Origin: Acaudatibacter sp963835495
GTDB lineage: Bacteria > Pseudomonadota > Alphaproteobacteria > Caulobacterales > Caulobacteraceae
Reading direction: 5' to 3'
Length of the DNA: 64,000 nucleotides
NCBI GenBank assembly: GCA_963835495.1
Contig: CAWIFQ010000005.1
Span: 1,240,001-1,304,000 of the forward strand
Positions within the stretch are counted from its first letter, which is position 1, and each line of letters starts with the position of its first letter. Positions 8,002 to 16,944 of the stretch are shown one piece after another. Under the pieces are notes generated by a model. That model searched no databases and was not told the DNA's origin. It saw nothing but the letters and a program-made list of their open reading frames with translations. The position numbers and the translations under genes were made by a program.

Positions 8002-8172
8002 ATGAAACAGTTCGCTTCGCGTTTCATTCAAGACCAGTCCGGCGCAACGGCCATCGAGTACGGCCTGATCGTCGCGCTGATCGCGGTCGTGATCATCGGC
8101 GCCGTCACCGCGCTGGGCACGAACCTGAACACCAGCCTGACCGCCGCCAGTACGGCGATCCAATCGCACTAG
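8002..8172 (+). CDS. Second Flp/Fap-type pilin
   Basis: 56 residues, nearly a copy of the first pilin. The leader MKQFASRFIQDQSG ends in Gly14 and the mature part starts ATAIEYGLIVALIAVVII. By eye only three of 42 mature residues differ from the first pilin (Ser to Gly inside the helix, and KG to QS near the end), whereas the leaders differ at about half of their positions. The leader divergence beside mature conservation suggests an old duplication with selection on the fibre sequence, or gene conversion. AAGGAG lies seven to eight bases upstream of the ATG. It has its own terminator and may be separately regulated. Confidence 0.9.
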   Translation: MKQFASRFIQDQSGATAIEYGLIVALIAVVIIGAVTALGTNLNTSLTAASTAIQSH

Positions 8173-8185
8173 GTAAGCGTTCGAC

Positions 8186-8219
8186 TTCGCGGGGCCGCCA
8201 TCAGACGGCCCCGCGAAAA
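8186..8219 (+). terminator. Hairpin terminator after second pilin
   Basis: TTCGCGGGGCCG (8186-8197) pairs perfectly with CGGCCCCGCGAA (8206-8217) across an eight-base loop. The following sequence (AACCTTTGG) has only a weak T-run, so termination may be partial, allowing some read-through into cpaA 60 bases further on. Confidence 0.7.
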
Positions 8220-8277
8220 CCTTTGGTTCACTATCCGCGATGATGGTGGGGCCTCCCTCGAAAGCCTCCCTTCGCCC

Positions 8278-8781
8278 ATGACACCCGACCTCATCAGGAA
8301 TCTGGTCCTCGGCTTCTTCGCCGTGCTGGTGATCGTGGCGGCGGTGAAGGACCTTTCATCCTACACAATTCCCAACTGGATTTCCGTGGCCCTGGCGCTG
8401 GGCTTCGTGCCCGCGGCGCTGATCGTGCACGCCCCGCTGGCGGCGATCGGAATCAGTTTCGCGGTTGGCGTTGGCGTACTCGTCCTGGCGGCCGGCATGT
8501 TCGCGTTCGGCTGGATCGGCGGCGGTGACGCCAAGCTGATGGCCGCCGCGGCGCTCTGGCTCAGCTGGAACGGCCTGGCCCCCTTCCTGCTATACACGGC
8601 CGTCGCCGGCGGCGCGCTGGCGCTGGGACTGGTGGCCCTGCGTTCGGCCTGGATTCGCCCATTGGCCGAGGCCGGCCCGGCCTGGGCGCGACGCTTGGCC
8701 ACGCCTGGCGAAGCGGCCCCCTACGGCGTCGCCATCGCGGTCGGCGCCCTCGCCGCCTTCACGGTGCACCCCCTCATCTGA
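8278..8781 (+). CDS. cpaA: Prepilin peptidase CpaA/TadV
   Basis: 167 residues, a short A24-family aspartyl prepilin peptidase of the TadV type without the methyltransferase domain of PilD. The first catalytic Asp lies in AAVKDLSSYTIPNW (about residue 25) and the second in the GGGDAKLM signature (about residue 82). Five to six membrane segments surround them. It cleaves the leaders of both Flp pilins just upstream and of the TadE-like minor pilins at 3.5-4.6 kb. It is the first gene of the assembly cluster. Confidence 0.93.
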   Translation: MTPDLIRNLVLGFFAVLVIVAAVKDLSSYTIPNWISVALALGFVPAALIVHAPLAAIGISFAVGVGVLVLAAGMFAFGWIGGGDAKLMAAAALWLSWNGLAPFLLYTAVAGGALALGLVALRSAWIRPLAEAGPAWARRLATPGEAAPYGVAIAVGALAAFTVHPLI

Positions 8782-8805
8782 CCCGCGCCGATACAGGCTT
8801 TGCCC

Positions 8806-8824
8806 TTAGGCGGGTGTTAACCAT
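8806..8824 (+). promoter_or_regulatory. CtrA-like box upstream of cpaB
   Basis: TTAG (8806-8809) and TTAACCAT (8817-8824) are separated by exactly seven bases, one mismatch from the CtrA consensus TTAA-N7-TTAAC. The half-site TTAACCAT is the form most often found in alphaproteobacterial CtrA promoters. It lies in the 156-base gap between cpaA and cpaB, so a separate CtrA-controlled promoter for cpaB onward is plausible. Confidence 0.5.
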
Positions 8825-8937
8825 GGGTCCCCCAAGTTTGAGACACGCCAGAACGCGGCGTCGATTCACGCGGTCCGCCGCTCGGAAGAGCTGCGGTTCG
8901 TCTATGCGCAGCCGCCGCGGAGGAGGGCGGAAATTCG

Positions 8938-9806
8938 ATGACACCTGCTCGCATCGTCATTCTGATCGTGGCGCTCGTCGCGGCGGTGGGCCTCGCCCTC
9001 CTAGTCCACGGCATGTTCGCCCAGCCGAAAGCGCCGCCCGCGACCGCGGTCGCCGCCGCGGCGCCCCTGTCATGACCCGCGTCCTCGTCGCCAAGACCGA
9101 TCTCGCGGTCGGCGACCGTCTCTCGGACGCCAACATGAGCTGGCAAGGCTGGCCGACCGCAACCCTCAACACCGCCTACATCACTGACGGCGACACCACC
9201 GCGGCCAAGGCCCCGGTCGACGCGGTGATGCAGAAGGCCAGCAAGACGGTCGGCGACATCGCCACCGGCGGCGGGCCAAAGCTGCGGGCGATGATCGGCG
9301 ATGTCGTGCGCCAGCCGATCTACGCCGGCCAACCGATCACGGCCAAGGAGATCGTCCGCAGCGGCGACACCAGCTACATGGCCGTCCGCCTGCCGCAGGG
9401 CATGCGCGCCATCTCGCTGCCGCTCAGCCTCGAAAGCGGCGCTGGCGGCTTCATCGAACCGGGCGACAGGGTCGACGTGCTCTCCACGCACCAGGACCCG
9501 AACAAGAACAGCAACAGCGGCGGCATGGTCACCGAGACCGTGCTCAGCAATGCGCTGGTGCTGGCGATCGACCAGAAGACCGACGCCGCCAAGACCACAT
9601 CGATCAACGGCGCCACGATCACGCTCGAAGTACCGGACGTGAACGCCAACGGCATCGCTAAGGCCAGGACCCAAGGCGGCCTGACCATCGCGCTGCGTTC
9701 TTACGCCGACATTGGCGGCCAAACCGGCGGTCCGTCCGCCGACAATGGCCACACTGTCAAAATCTTCAAAGGCGGGGCTCCCGCCGAAGTGGTGACCGCG
9801 CAATGA
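8938..9806 (+). pseudogene. cpaB: CpaB/RcpC pilus assembly protein (frame broken near 9066, probably one missing C)
   Basis: The N-terminus starts at ATG 8938 behind AGGAGG and encodes a signal anchor (RIVILIVALVAAVGLALLV). At GCGCCCCTG near 9065-9069 the frame ends; restoring one C gives AAAAPPVMTRVLVAKTDL and continues to 9806. That continuation carries the SAF domain (VLVAKTDLAVGDRL, then PIYAGQPITAKEI) and the RcpC-type domain (MAVRLPQGMRAISLPL; GFIEPGDRVDVLSTH). The repaired product is about 289 residues. CpaB sits in the periplasm or inner membrane and is thought to support the secretin. Its stop overlaps the start of cpaC by four bases. Confidence 0.85.
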
Positions 9807-11239
9807 TCCGCAAAGCCGCCCTCCTCCAAATCCTGGCCGGCGCACTCGCCGGCGGCGGGATGCTCATGCCCGTGGCCAGCCACGCCGGCGACGAGACCAC
9901 CTCGGTGATCAAGGTCGACCCTGGCGCGGCCGCGCGGTCCCAGCTGCTGGCGCTGCCTGAAGGCCGCTCCGCGGTGATCGACCTGCCGGTCGACGCCAGG
10001 GACGTGCTGGTCAGCAACCCGCAGATCGCCGAAGCCGTGCTGCGCACGCCCAGGCGGATCTACGTGCTGGGTCTCAAGAGCGGCGTCACCGACGCCATGT
10101 TCTTCGACGGCGCCGGCCACCGGCTGCTGTCGCTCAACATCCGGGTCGACCAGAACACCTCCGCGCTCGCCGACACTATCAACCGGGTCATCCCGGGCTC
10201 GCAGGTGCGGGTCGAAGGGATCAACGACAGCGTGATCCTCTCCGGCACGGTGCAGAACGCCGGCGACGCCGATCGCGCCGTGCAGATCGCCAAGGCCACC
10301 GTCTCCAAGCCCGAGCAGGTGCTGAACATGCTCGGCATCGCCGGCAAGGACCAGGTGATGCTGAAGGTCCGCATCGTCGAGATGGACCGCCAGGTAATCA
10401 AGCAGCTCGGCGTGAACTGGAACGTGCTGATCAACCAGGCCGGCGGCGCGACGATCGCAGCGATCCAGACCGCCTCCACCTACGGCATCAACAGCAACAT
10501 TCTCGGCGGTCTCGGCGGGAAGATCGGCAAAACGTGGGGCAACGGCACCAGTGTCGTGGGTGACGTGCAAGCGTTCGAGCGCGTCGGCCTGACGCGCACC
10601 CTCGCCGAGCCCAACCTCACCGCCATCTCCGGCGAGGCGGCGAAGTTCCTGGTCGGCGGCGAGTTCCCGGTGCCAACCGGCGAAGACACCACCGGCAAGG
10701 TCAGCGTCGAGTTCAAGCCCTTCGGCATCGGTCTCGGCTTCACCCCCGTGGTGCTGTCCAGCGGCCGCATCTCCCTGAAGATGTCGACCGAAGTCTCCGA
10801 GCTGAGCAACGTCGGCTCGTTCAACCTGTCGACCGGCGCCGGCGGCCCGACGCTGGTGGTGCCGGCCCTGACCGTCAGGCGGGCCGAAACCACCGTCGAA
10901 ATGCCCTCCGGCGGATCGCTGATGATCGCGGGCCTGCTGCAGGACAAGTCCGAGCAGGATCTCGACTCCCTGCCGGGCGTCAAGGACCTGCCGATCCTTG
11001 GGGCGCTCTTCCGCTCGCGCGACTATCTGGCCGGCCAGACCGAGCTGGTGATCATCGTCACGCCTTACCTGGTCAGCCCCACCAGCCCTGCAGAGCTGCA
11101 GACGCCGGTGGACGGCCTGGATATGGCGTCCGACGTCGACACCCTGCTGCTCGGCCGACTCAACAAATCCTACAATCATGAGCCCGAGGCCACTTCGGGA
11201 AGAACCTATCAAGGACCTTATGGCTATGTCGTCGAGTGA
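9803..11239 (+). CDS. cpaC: CpaC/RcpA outer-membrane secretin of the Flp pilus
   Basis: 478 residues. A signal peptide ends near AGD at residue 28. It is followed by the pilus-assembly N-terminal domain (VIDLPVDARDVLVSNPQIAEAV), a BON-like domain (VEGINDSVILSGTVQNAGDA) and a secretin C-domain. The last shows VLLKVRIVEMDRQ-like entry, AEPNLTAISGEAAKFLVGGEFP and the VPALTVRRAETTVEMPSGGSLMIAGLLQ to PILGALFRS closing motif. It forms the outer-membrane channel through which the Flp fibre passes. It overlaps cpaB and is followed 28 bases later by cpaD. Confidence 0.95.
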   Translation: MIRKAALLQILAGALAGGGMLMPVASHAGDETTSVIKVDPGAAARSQLLALPEGRSAVIDLPVDARDVLVSNPQIAEAVLRTPRRIYVLGLKSGVTDAMFFDGAGHRLLSLNIRVDQNTSALADTINRVIPGSQVRVEGINDSVILSGTVQNAGDADRAVQIAKATVSKPEQVLNMLGIAGKDQVMLKVRIVEMDRQVIKQLGVNWNVLINQAGGATIAAIQTASTYGINSNILGGLGGKIGKTWGNGTSVVGDVQAFERVGLTRTLAEPNLTAISGEAAKFLVGGEFPVPTGEDTTGKVSVEFKPFGIGLGFTPVVLSSGRISLKMSTEVSELSNVGSFNLSTGAGGPTLVVPALTVRRAETTVEMPSGGSLMIAGLLQDKSEQDLDSLPGVKDLPILGALFRSRDYLAGQTELVIIVTPYLVSPTSPAELQTPVDGLDMASDVDTLLLGRLNKSYNHEPEATSGRTYQGPYGYVVE

Positions 11240-11267
11240 CAGCCGTTTGACCAAGGAACGCTCGCCC

Positions 11268-11945
11268 ATGCGCACGCCATTGATCGCAAGCCTGGCCTGC
11301 CTGGCGCTCGGCGCCTGCGCCACGCCCGACGCTCCGCCCCTCGCCCAGGCGCGCCCCATCACGCCGACCGAACGCTACGCCATCCAGGTAAAGGCGGCCC
11401 CGGTGGAACTGATGCTGGCCGCGCATAGCGCAGGCATCTCGGAGGCCCAGGCCGACGCGCTGCGCGACTTCATGGGTCGCTACGACAACGCCGACCGCGG
11501 CGCCATCACCATCAAGGCGCCCGAGCATGGGCCCGACCAGAGCGGGGTCTATCGCACCGCCACGGCCACGCGCGACTACCTGATCTCGCACGGGGCTTCG
11601 CCCAGCGATGTCCGGATCGAGGGCTATGACGCCGCCGGCGACGGCAAGGCGCCGGTGCGGGTGAGCTTCGTCGCCTACCACGCCCAAGGCCCCGTGTGCG
11701 GAAGCTCGTGGAGCGACGTCTCCAAGGAGTGGAGCAACGAGCCCTACATCGAGTTCGGCTGCGCCGTGACCGCCAACATCGCCGCCCAGGTCGCCGACGG
11801 GGCCGACCTTCTACACCCGCGCGCCAGCGATCCGCCGGACGCGCTGCGGCGTGCGGACGTCCTGAGCAAGTACCGCGCAGCGACGCTCACTTCGACGCCG
11901 AAGGACTCGCAGGCGGATGGCACCTTCTCGACCGTGGGACAGTGA
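11268..11945 (+). CDS. cpaD: CpaD pilus biogenesis lipoprotein
   Basis: 225 residues. The signal peptide MRTPLIASLACLALGAC ends in lipobox LGAC, giving lipidation at Cys17. The mature part matches the CpaD family: ITPTERYAIQVKAAPVELML, an internal OmpA-like DYLISHGASPSDVRIEGYDA stretch, and the conserved CGSSWSDVSKEWSNEPYIEFGC motif whose two cysteines may bond. CpaD is an outer-membrane lipoprotein needed for CpaC secretin assembly. ATG 11268 is chosen because it gives a correct lipoprotein signal; an upstream GTG/ATG inside cpaC would put 30 extra residues before it. Confidence 0.92.
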   Translation: MRTPLIASLACLALGACATPDAPPLAQARPITPTERYAIQVKAAPVELMLAAHSAGISEAQADALRDFMGRYDNADRGAITIKAPEHGPDQSGVYRTATATRDYLISHGASPSDVRIEGYDAAGDGKAPVRVSFVAYHAQGPVCGSSWSDVSKEWSNEPYIEFGCAVTANIAAQVADGADLLHPRASDPPDALRRADVLSKYRAATLTSTPKDSQADGTFSTVGQ

Positions 11946-11949
11946 CGAC

Positions 11950-13374
11950 ATGACGACACAGACCGTCCAGCCCGCCGATCCGTTCGACCTCGACTTCGAC
12001 GCGGACACGGAATTCGCCACGCCGGCGACCAGCGGCGCCGCCGACCCCAGCGACCCGTTCGCCGGTCTGACCGCACCGCTCGACGCGGGCGGCGAGGACG
12101 AAGACGTCCAGCCCGCCGCGGCGGCCGGCAATCCGATCGCGGAGATGCTGGCCAGCGCCGAAGCGGCGCTCGGCGAGCACACCGTGCCGCGCATCACCAT
12201 TCACTTCCACTGGTCCCGTCCGGAGACCGGCGAGTTGATCCATCGCGCATCGACCGATCGTCGCATGGAGCGCGCCAAGGTCGTGACCCAGGAAGGCGGG
12301 CTGGGCGGTGCGGTCGAGTTCTACCAGAACCAACCGACGCCCTCCCTGCTGGTGGTCGAGTCGCTCGATCCGACCGCGAAACTGATCGAATACCTCGATC
12401 GGCTGTCCGAGGTCTGCGATCCGGGCACCAAGGTCATCGTCATCGGCGCGGCCAACGACATCGCCCTCTACCGCGAGCTGATGCGGCGCGGCGTGAGCGA
12501 GTACCTGGTCCCGCCGCTGGGCACATTGCAGCTGATCGCGGCGATCACGGCCCTCTACGCCGACCCGGCGCAGCCGTTCATCGGCCGCCAGATCGCGTTC
12601 TGCGGCGCCAAGGGCGGGGCGGGTTCCTCGACCCTGGCGCACAACATCGCCCACCTGATCTCGGAGCGCATGGGCGCCAACACGGTGCTGGTCGACCTCG
12701 ACCTCGCCTTCGGCACCGCCGGCCTCGACTTCAATCAGGACCCGCTGCACGGCATCGCCGACGCGCTCTCCCAGCCGGACCGGCTCGACTCGGTGCTGAT
12801 GGAGCGGATGATGGCGCGCTGCGGCGATCACCTGTCGCTGTTCGCCGCGCCGGCCAGCCTCGAGCGCGACTTCGACATCTCTCCGGAGACCTTCGAGGAG
12901 GTGGCGCACAAGATCCGCGCCTCGACGCCTTACGTCGTGCTCGACCTCCCGCACGCATGGACGCCGTGGAAGCGCCGTATGCTGACGACGTCGGACGACG
13001 TCGTCATCGTCGCCGAGCCCGACCTGGCCTCGCTGCGCAACGCCAAGAATATTGTCGACCTGGTCCGCGCCGCACGGCCGAATGACGCGCCGCCCCGCGT
13101 GGTGCTGAACAAGGTCGGCGTGCCGGGCAGGCCCGAGATTCCGCTGAAGGACTTCGGCGAGGCGCTCGGTCTCACACCTTCGATGTCGATCATGTTCGAC
13201 GCCAAGCTGTTCGGCCAGGCCGCCAACAACGGCCAGATGCTGCAGGAAGTCGGGCCGAAATCGAAGCAGGCCGAGAGCCTCGACATCCTCGCCCGAATGA
13301 TCAGCCGCCGGGAAACGGGCGAGGCGCCCGCGCCCAAGCCCGCCTCACTCCTGGACCGTCTGCTCAGAAAGTAG
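11950..13374 (+). CDS. cpaE: CpaE/TadZ pilus localisation ATPase-like protein
   Basis: 474 residues. An acidic disordered N-terminus (1-60) is followed by an atypical receiver-like domain (about 85-200: LLVVESLDP, KVIVIGAANDIALYRELM, SEYLVPPLG) and a MinD/ParA-type ATPase domain (about 215-450). The deviant Walker A is GAKGGAGSSTLAHN, lacking the lysine right before Ser/Thr as usual in CpaE. Walker A' VLVDLDLAFGTAGLDF and VVLDLPH follow. CpaE marks the cell pole where the pilus is built. It starts five bases after cpaD and is in the same operon. Confidence 0.93.
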   Translation: MTTQTVQPADPFDLDFDADTEFATPATSGAADPSDPFAGLTAPLDAGGEDEDVQPAAAAGNPIAEMLASAEAALGEHTVPRITIHFHWSRPETGELIHRASTDRRMERAKVVTQEGGLGGAVEFYQNQPTPSLLVVESLDPTAKLIEYLDRLSEVCDPGTKVIVIGAANDIALYRELMRRGVSEYLVPPLGTLQLIAAITALYADPAQPFIGRQIAFCGAKGGAGSSTLAHNIAHLISERMGANTVLVDLDLAFGTAGLDFNQDPLHGIADALSQPDRLDSVLMERMMARCGDHLSLFAAPASLERDFDISPETFEEVAHKIRASTPYVVLDLPHAWTPWKRRMLTTSDDVVIVAEPDLASLRNAKNIVDLVRAARPNDAPPRVVLNKVGVPGRPEIPLKDFGEALGLTPSMSIMFDAKLFGQAANNGQMLQEVGPKSKQAESLDILARMISRRETGEAPAPKPASLLDRLLRK

Positions 13375-13383
13375 CGACCCGCA

Positions 13384-14877
13384 GTGTTCGGAAAGCGCGC
13401 CTCAGACCAAGCCGCCGCCCCCGCCCGGCAGGCCCCGCCGCCGGCGGCGGACGGCGCGCCGCCGATTGCGACGCGTCCGCAGAAGGTTGAGAGCTCCGCT
13501 CCGCCGCCGTTGGCCGGTCCATCCAAGTCCGCCCCGAAGCAGACGCTCGGCTTCGAGCAGCTGCAACAGGCGCAGGGCGGCGCGACCGAGATCGTCCGTG
13601 AGCAGAGCGAGTACTACCACCAGACCAAGACCACGATCTTCAACGCTCTTCTGAACACCATCGATCTGTCCCAGCTGGCCCAGCTGGACCAGGCGACGGC
13701 GGCCGAGGAGATCCGCGACATCGTCGCCGAGCTGGTGGCGATCAAGAACGTCTCGATGTCGGTGGCCGAGACCGATCACCTGGTGCAGGACGTCATCAAC
13801 GACGTCCTCGGCTACGGGCCGCTGGAGCCGCTGCTGGCGCGCGACGAGATCGCCGACATCATGTGCAACGGCGCCAACCGGGTGTTCATCGAAGTCGGCG
13901 GCAAGACCCAGCTCACCAATGTCCGCTTCCGCGACAACGCCCAGCTGATGAACATCTGCCAGCGGATCGTCAGCCAGGTCGGCCGCCGGGTCGACGAAGC
14001 TTCGCCGATCTGCGACGCCCGCCTGCCGGACGGCAGCCGGGTCAACGTCATCGCCCACCCGCTGTCGCTGGACGGTCCGACCCTCACCATCCGGAAGTTC
14101 CGCAAAGACAAGCTGACGATGAAGAATCTGGTCGAGTACAACTCGATCAGCCCGGAAGGCGCCCGCGTGCTCGGCGTCATCGGCGCCTGCCGCTGCAACG
14201 TGGTGATCTCGGGCGGCACCGGCTCGGGCAAGACCACGCTGCTCAACACCCTGACCGCCTTCATCGACCCGACCGAGCGGGTGATCACCTGCGAGGACGC
14301 CGCCGAACTGCAGCTGCAGCAGCCGCACGTGGTGCGCCTGGAAACCCGCCCGGCGAACCTCGAAGGCAGCGGCATGATCACCATGCGCGACCTGGTGAAG
14401 AACTGCCTGCGGATGCGTCCGGAGCGGATCATCGTCGGCGAGGTGCGCGGACCCGAAGCGTTCGACCTGCTGCAGGCGATGAACACCGGCCACGACGGCT
14501 CGATGGGCACCTTGCACGCCAACTCGCCGCGCGAGGCCATCAGCCGCCTGGAATCGATGATCACCATGGGCGGCTACGGCCTGCCCTCGAAGACCATCCG
14601 CGAAATGATCGTCGGCTCGGTCGACGTGATCATCCAGGCCGCGCGCCTGCGCGACGGCTCACGCCGCATCACCCACGTGACCGAGGTGGTCGGCCTGGAA
14701 GGCGACGTGATCGTCACCCAGGACCTGTTCGTCTACGAGATCACCGGCGAGGACCAGCACGGCGGCGTCATCGGCCGCCACCGCTCCACCGGCATCGCCC
14801 GGCCGCGCTTCTGGGACCGCGCCCGCTACTACGGCCTGGAGCGCGAACTGGCCGAAGCGCTGGACGCGGCGGAGTAG
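13384..14877 (+). CDS. cpaF: CpaF/TadA secretion ATPase of the Flp pilus
   Basis: 497 residues of the GspE/VirB11 superfamily. The first 75 residues are Pro/Ala-rich, then an N-terminal helical domain (IVRE to NDVLGYGPLEPLL). The RecA-like domain shows Walker A SGGTGSGKTTLLNTL (about 276), the Asp box ERVITCEDAAELQL, Walker B PERIIVGEVRGPEAFDLLQAMNTGHDGSMGTLHAN and its His-box. It powers pilus extension, and in Tad systems retraction. The start is GTG, ten bases after the cpaE stop. Confidence 0.95.
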   Translation: MFGKRASDQAAAPARQAPPPAADGAPPIATRPQKVESSAPPPLAGPSKSAPKQTLGFEQLQQAQGGATEIVREQSEYYHQTKTTIFNALLNTIDLSQLAQLDQATAAEEIRDIVAELVAIKNVSMSVAETDHLVQDVINDVLGYGPLEPLLARDEIADIMCNGANRVFIEVGGKTQLTNVRFRDNAQLMNICQRIVSQVGRRVDEASPICDARLPDGSRVNVIAHPLSLDGPTLTIRKFRKDKLTMKNLVEYNSISPEGARVLGVIGACRCNVVISGGTGSGKTTLLNTLTAFIDPTERVITCEDAAELQLQQPHVVRLETRPANLEGSGMITMRDLVKNCLRMRPERIIVGEVRGPEAFDLLQAMNTGHDGSMGTLHANSPREAISRLESMITMGGYGLPSKTIREMIVGSVDVIIQAARLRDGSRRITHVTEVVGLEGDVIVTQDLFVYEITGEDQHGGVIGRHRSTGIARPRFWDRARYYGLERELAEALDAAE

Positions 14878-14880
14878 GCG

Positions 14881-15873
14881 ATGAACGAAATCATCATCAT
14901 CGGCCTGATCGCCGTTGTCGGCTTCGCAATCGTGGTCGCGGTCGGCCTTGCCCTCGCCGGCGGCGATCCGGCCAAGGACCGCGCGGTCAAGCGCGCCCAG
15001 GCCATGACCGGCGCGGCGCAGCGTGACGCGAGGCGCGCCAACCGCGCCCAGGCGGCGAACTCGCCGGAAGCCCGCCGCAAGCAGATCGTGAAGAGCCTGA
15101 AGGACCAGGAGCGCCAGCACAAGAAGGTCCGGCTGACCCTGGTCAACCGGCTCCAGCAGGCCGGTCTGAGCATCACCGTCCCCCAATTCTGGATCGGCGG
15201 CGCGCTGTTCGGCCTCGCCGTGGCGGCTCTGGTCTTTCTGAGCCACGTCAACGTGTTCGTCGCCTTGGCGCTGGGCGGCTCGTGCGCGTTCGGCGTGCCG
15301 CGCTGGGTGCTGGGGTTCCTCGCCAAGCGGCGCACCAACAAGTTCACGCTGATCTTCTCGGACGCCATGGACATCATCGTCCGCGGCATCAAGTCGGGCC
15401 TGCCGGTGCACGACTGCCTCAAGATCATCGCCCGCGAGACCCCCGAGCCGCTGGCGGGCGAGTTCCGCCGGCTGGTCGAGAACATCGGCATGGGCATGAC
15501 GCTGGACCAGGCGCTGGAGAAGCTGCACGAGCGCATGCCGACCGCGGAGGTGCGCTTCTTCTCCATCGTCATGAACATCCAGCAGAAGACCGGCGGCAAC
15601 CTCGCCGAGGCGCTGGGCAACCTCTCCGCGGTGCTGCGCTCGCGCAAGCTGATGCGCGAGAAGGTCAAGGCGCTGTCGTCCGAAGCCACCGCCTCGGCGA
15701 TGATCATCGGCTGCGCTGCCCCCAGGCGTGGTCATGCTGATCAGTGTCTGGACCCCGTCCTACATGTTGCCGATGTTCGACGACCACCGCGGCTGGCTGA
15801 TGCTCGGCGGCTCGGCCATCTGGATGGCCTCGGCATCTTCGTCATGGTCCGCATGATCAACTTCAAGTTCTGA
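14881..15873 (+). CDS. tadB: TadB/CpaG inner-membrane platform protein (two compensating frame shifts near the end)
   Basis: The open frame gives 330 residues. N-terminal membrane helices lead into a T2SS F domain (FSDAMDIIVRGIKSGLPVHDCL; GMGMTLDQALEKL; EVRFFSIVMNIQQKTGGNLAEAL). From about 15716 to 15833 the frame is wrong: the alternative frame there reads LPPGVVMLISVWTPSYMLPM, DDHRGWLMLGGSAIWMAS, exactly the expected C-terminal TadB segment, and the original frame resumes at GIFVMVRMINFKF. One inserted base near 15716 and one lost G near 15833 explain this. TadB with TadC forms the inner-membrane platform acting with CpaF. Confidence 0.9.
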   Translation: MNEIIIIGLIAVVGFAIVVAVGLALAGGDPAKDRAVKRAQAMTGAAQRDARRANRAQAANSPEARRKQIVKSLKDQERQHKKVRLTLVNRLQQAGLSITVPQFWIGGALFGLAVAALVFLSHVNVFVALALGGSCAFGVPRWVLGFLAKRRTNKFTLIFSDAMDIIVRGIKSGLPVHDCLKIIARETPEPLAGEFRRLVENIGMGMTLDQALEKLHERMPTAEVRFFSIVMNIQQKTGGNLAEALGNLSAVLRSRKLMREKVKALSSEATASAMIIGCAAPRRGHADQCLDPVLHVADVRRPPRLADARRLGHLDGLGIFVMVRMINFKF

Positions 15874-15883
15874 GGATCGGGCG

Positions 15884-16863
15884 ATGGACTGGGTCCAAAT
15901 CCTCACCAACCCCGACAACGTCATCGCCGCCGCGGTCGGTCTGGTCACCTTCGCCGCCATCGTCACGGTGGTCTCGCCCGCGTTCCAACAGACCGGGCTG
16001 GAGAGCCGGCTGAAGTCGGTGGCCAACCGGCGCGAGGAGCTGCGTCGCCGCTCGCGCGAGGCGCTGGCCGGCAAACAGGGCGCGCCAACGCTGCGGCAGA
16101 CGGACGAGGGCATCTACAAGCGCATCGTGGACCGGCTGCAGCTGTCGCGGCTGCTGGAGGATTCCAAGCTCGTCGACAAGCTGGCCCAGGCCGGCTACCG
16201 CGGGCCCAGCTCGATCTCGCGGTTCTACTTCTTCCGGCTTGTCACGCCGTTCGTCCTGTCGGCGGCGGCCATCTTCTACCTGTTCGTGATCAACGGCTTT
16301 CACCTGCCGCTGATGCAAAAGATCGCCGCTGCGTCGCAGCGCTGGTCGCCGGCTACTATGCGCCCAACATCTACGTCTGCAACGTCGCCACCAAGCGGCG
16401 CGAGTCGATCGTCCAGGTCTTCCCCGACGCCCTCGACCTGCTGCTGATCTGCGTGGAGTCCGGCATGTCGATCGAGGCGGCGATCCTGAAGGTCAGCCAG
16501 GAAGTCGGCGGCTCGTCGATCGAGCTGGCCGAGGAGCTTTCGCTGCTCGCGGCCGAGCTGTCCTACCTGCCTGAGCGGCGGATGGCCTACGAGGGCCTCG
16601 CCAAGCGCACCAACCACCCCGGCATCAAGGCCGTGGTCACCGCCATGATCCAGGCCGAGCGCTACGGCACGCCGCTCGGCACCGCGCTGCGGGTCATGGC
16701 CAAGGAAAACCGCGACCTGCGGCTTGCCGCCGCCGAGAAGAAGGCGGCGGCCCTGCCGCCCAAGCTGACCGTGCCGATGATCCTGTTCTTCCTGCCCGTG
16801 CTGTTCGTGGTGATCCTGGGCCCGGCGATCATGCGGGTGCAGGACACGATGTCCCACCACTAG
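15884..16863 (+). pseudogene. tadC: TadC/CpaH inner-membrane platform protein, frameshifted near 16325-16340
   Basis: The first frame from ATG 15884 encodes membrane helices and the N-terminal cytoplasmic part (RLKSVANRREELRRRSREAL; YKRIVDRLQLSRLLED) up to HLPLMQKIAAA. After about 16330 the next frame continues with ALVAGYYAPNIYVCNVATKR and DALDLLLICVESGMSIEAAI, then the T2SS F domain and two C-terminal helices to 16863. The repaired length is about 326 residues, normal for TadC. Splitting the gene at a point with full motif conservation on both sides argues for a one-base sequencing error. It is the last gene of the plus-strand cpa operon. Confidence 0.85.
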
Positions 16864-16944
16864 GCCGGCCTCGCGCCGCCTCACGTTGACTTGACCCCAC
16901 GGACGGGCGCTTCACTGGCGGAAAAGGCCAGGGAGACGCCGCCG

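Noticed and set aside
8814..9071. An in-frame upstream part of the cpaB reading frame from ATG 8823/TTG 8814
   Set aside because: It is Arg-rich and lacks a signal anchor; the true N-terminus with the membrane helix is in another frame from ATG 8938.
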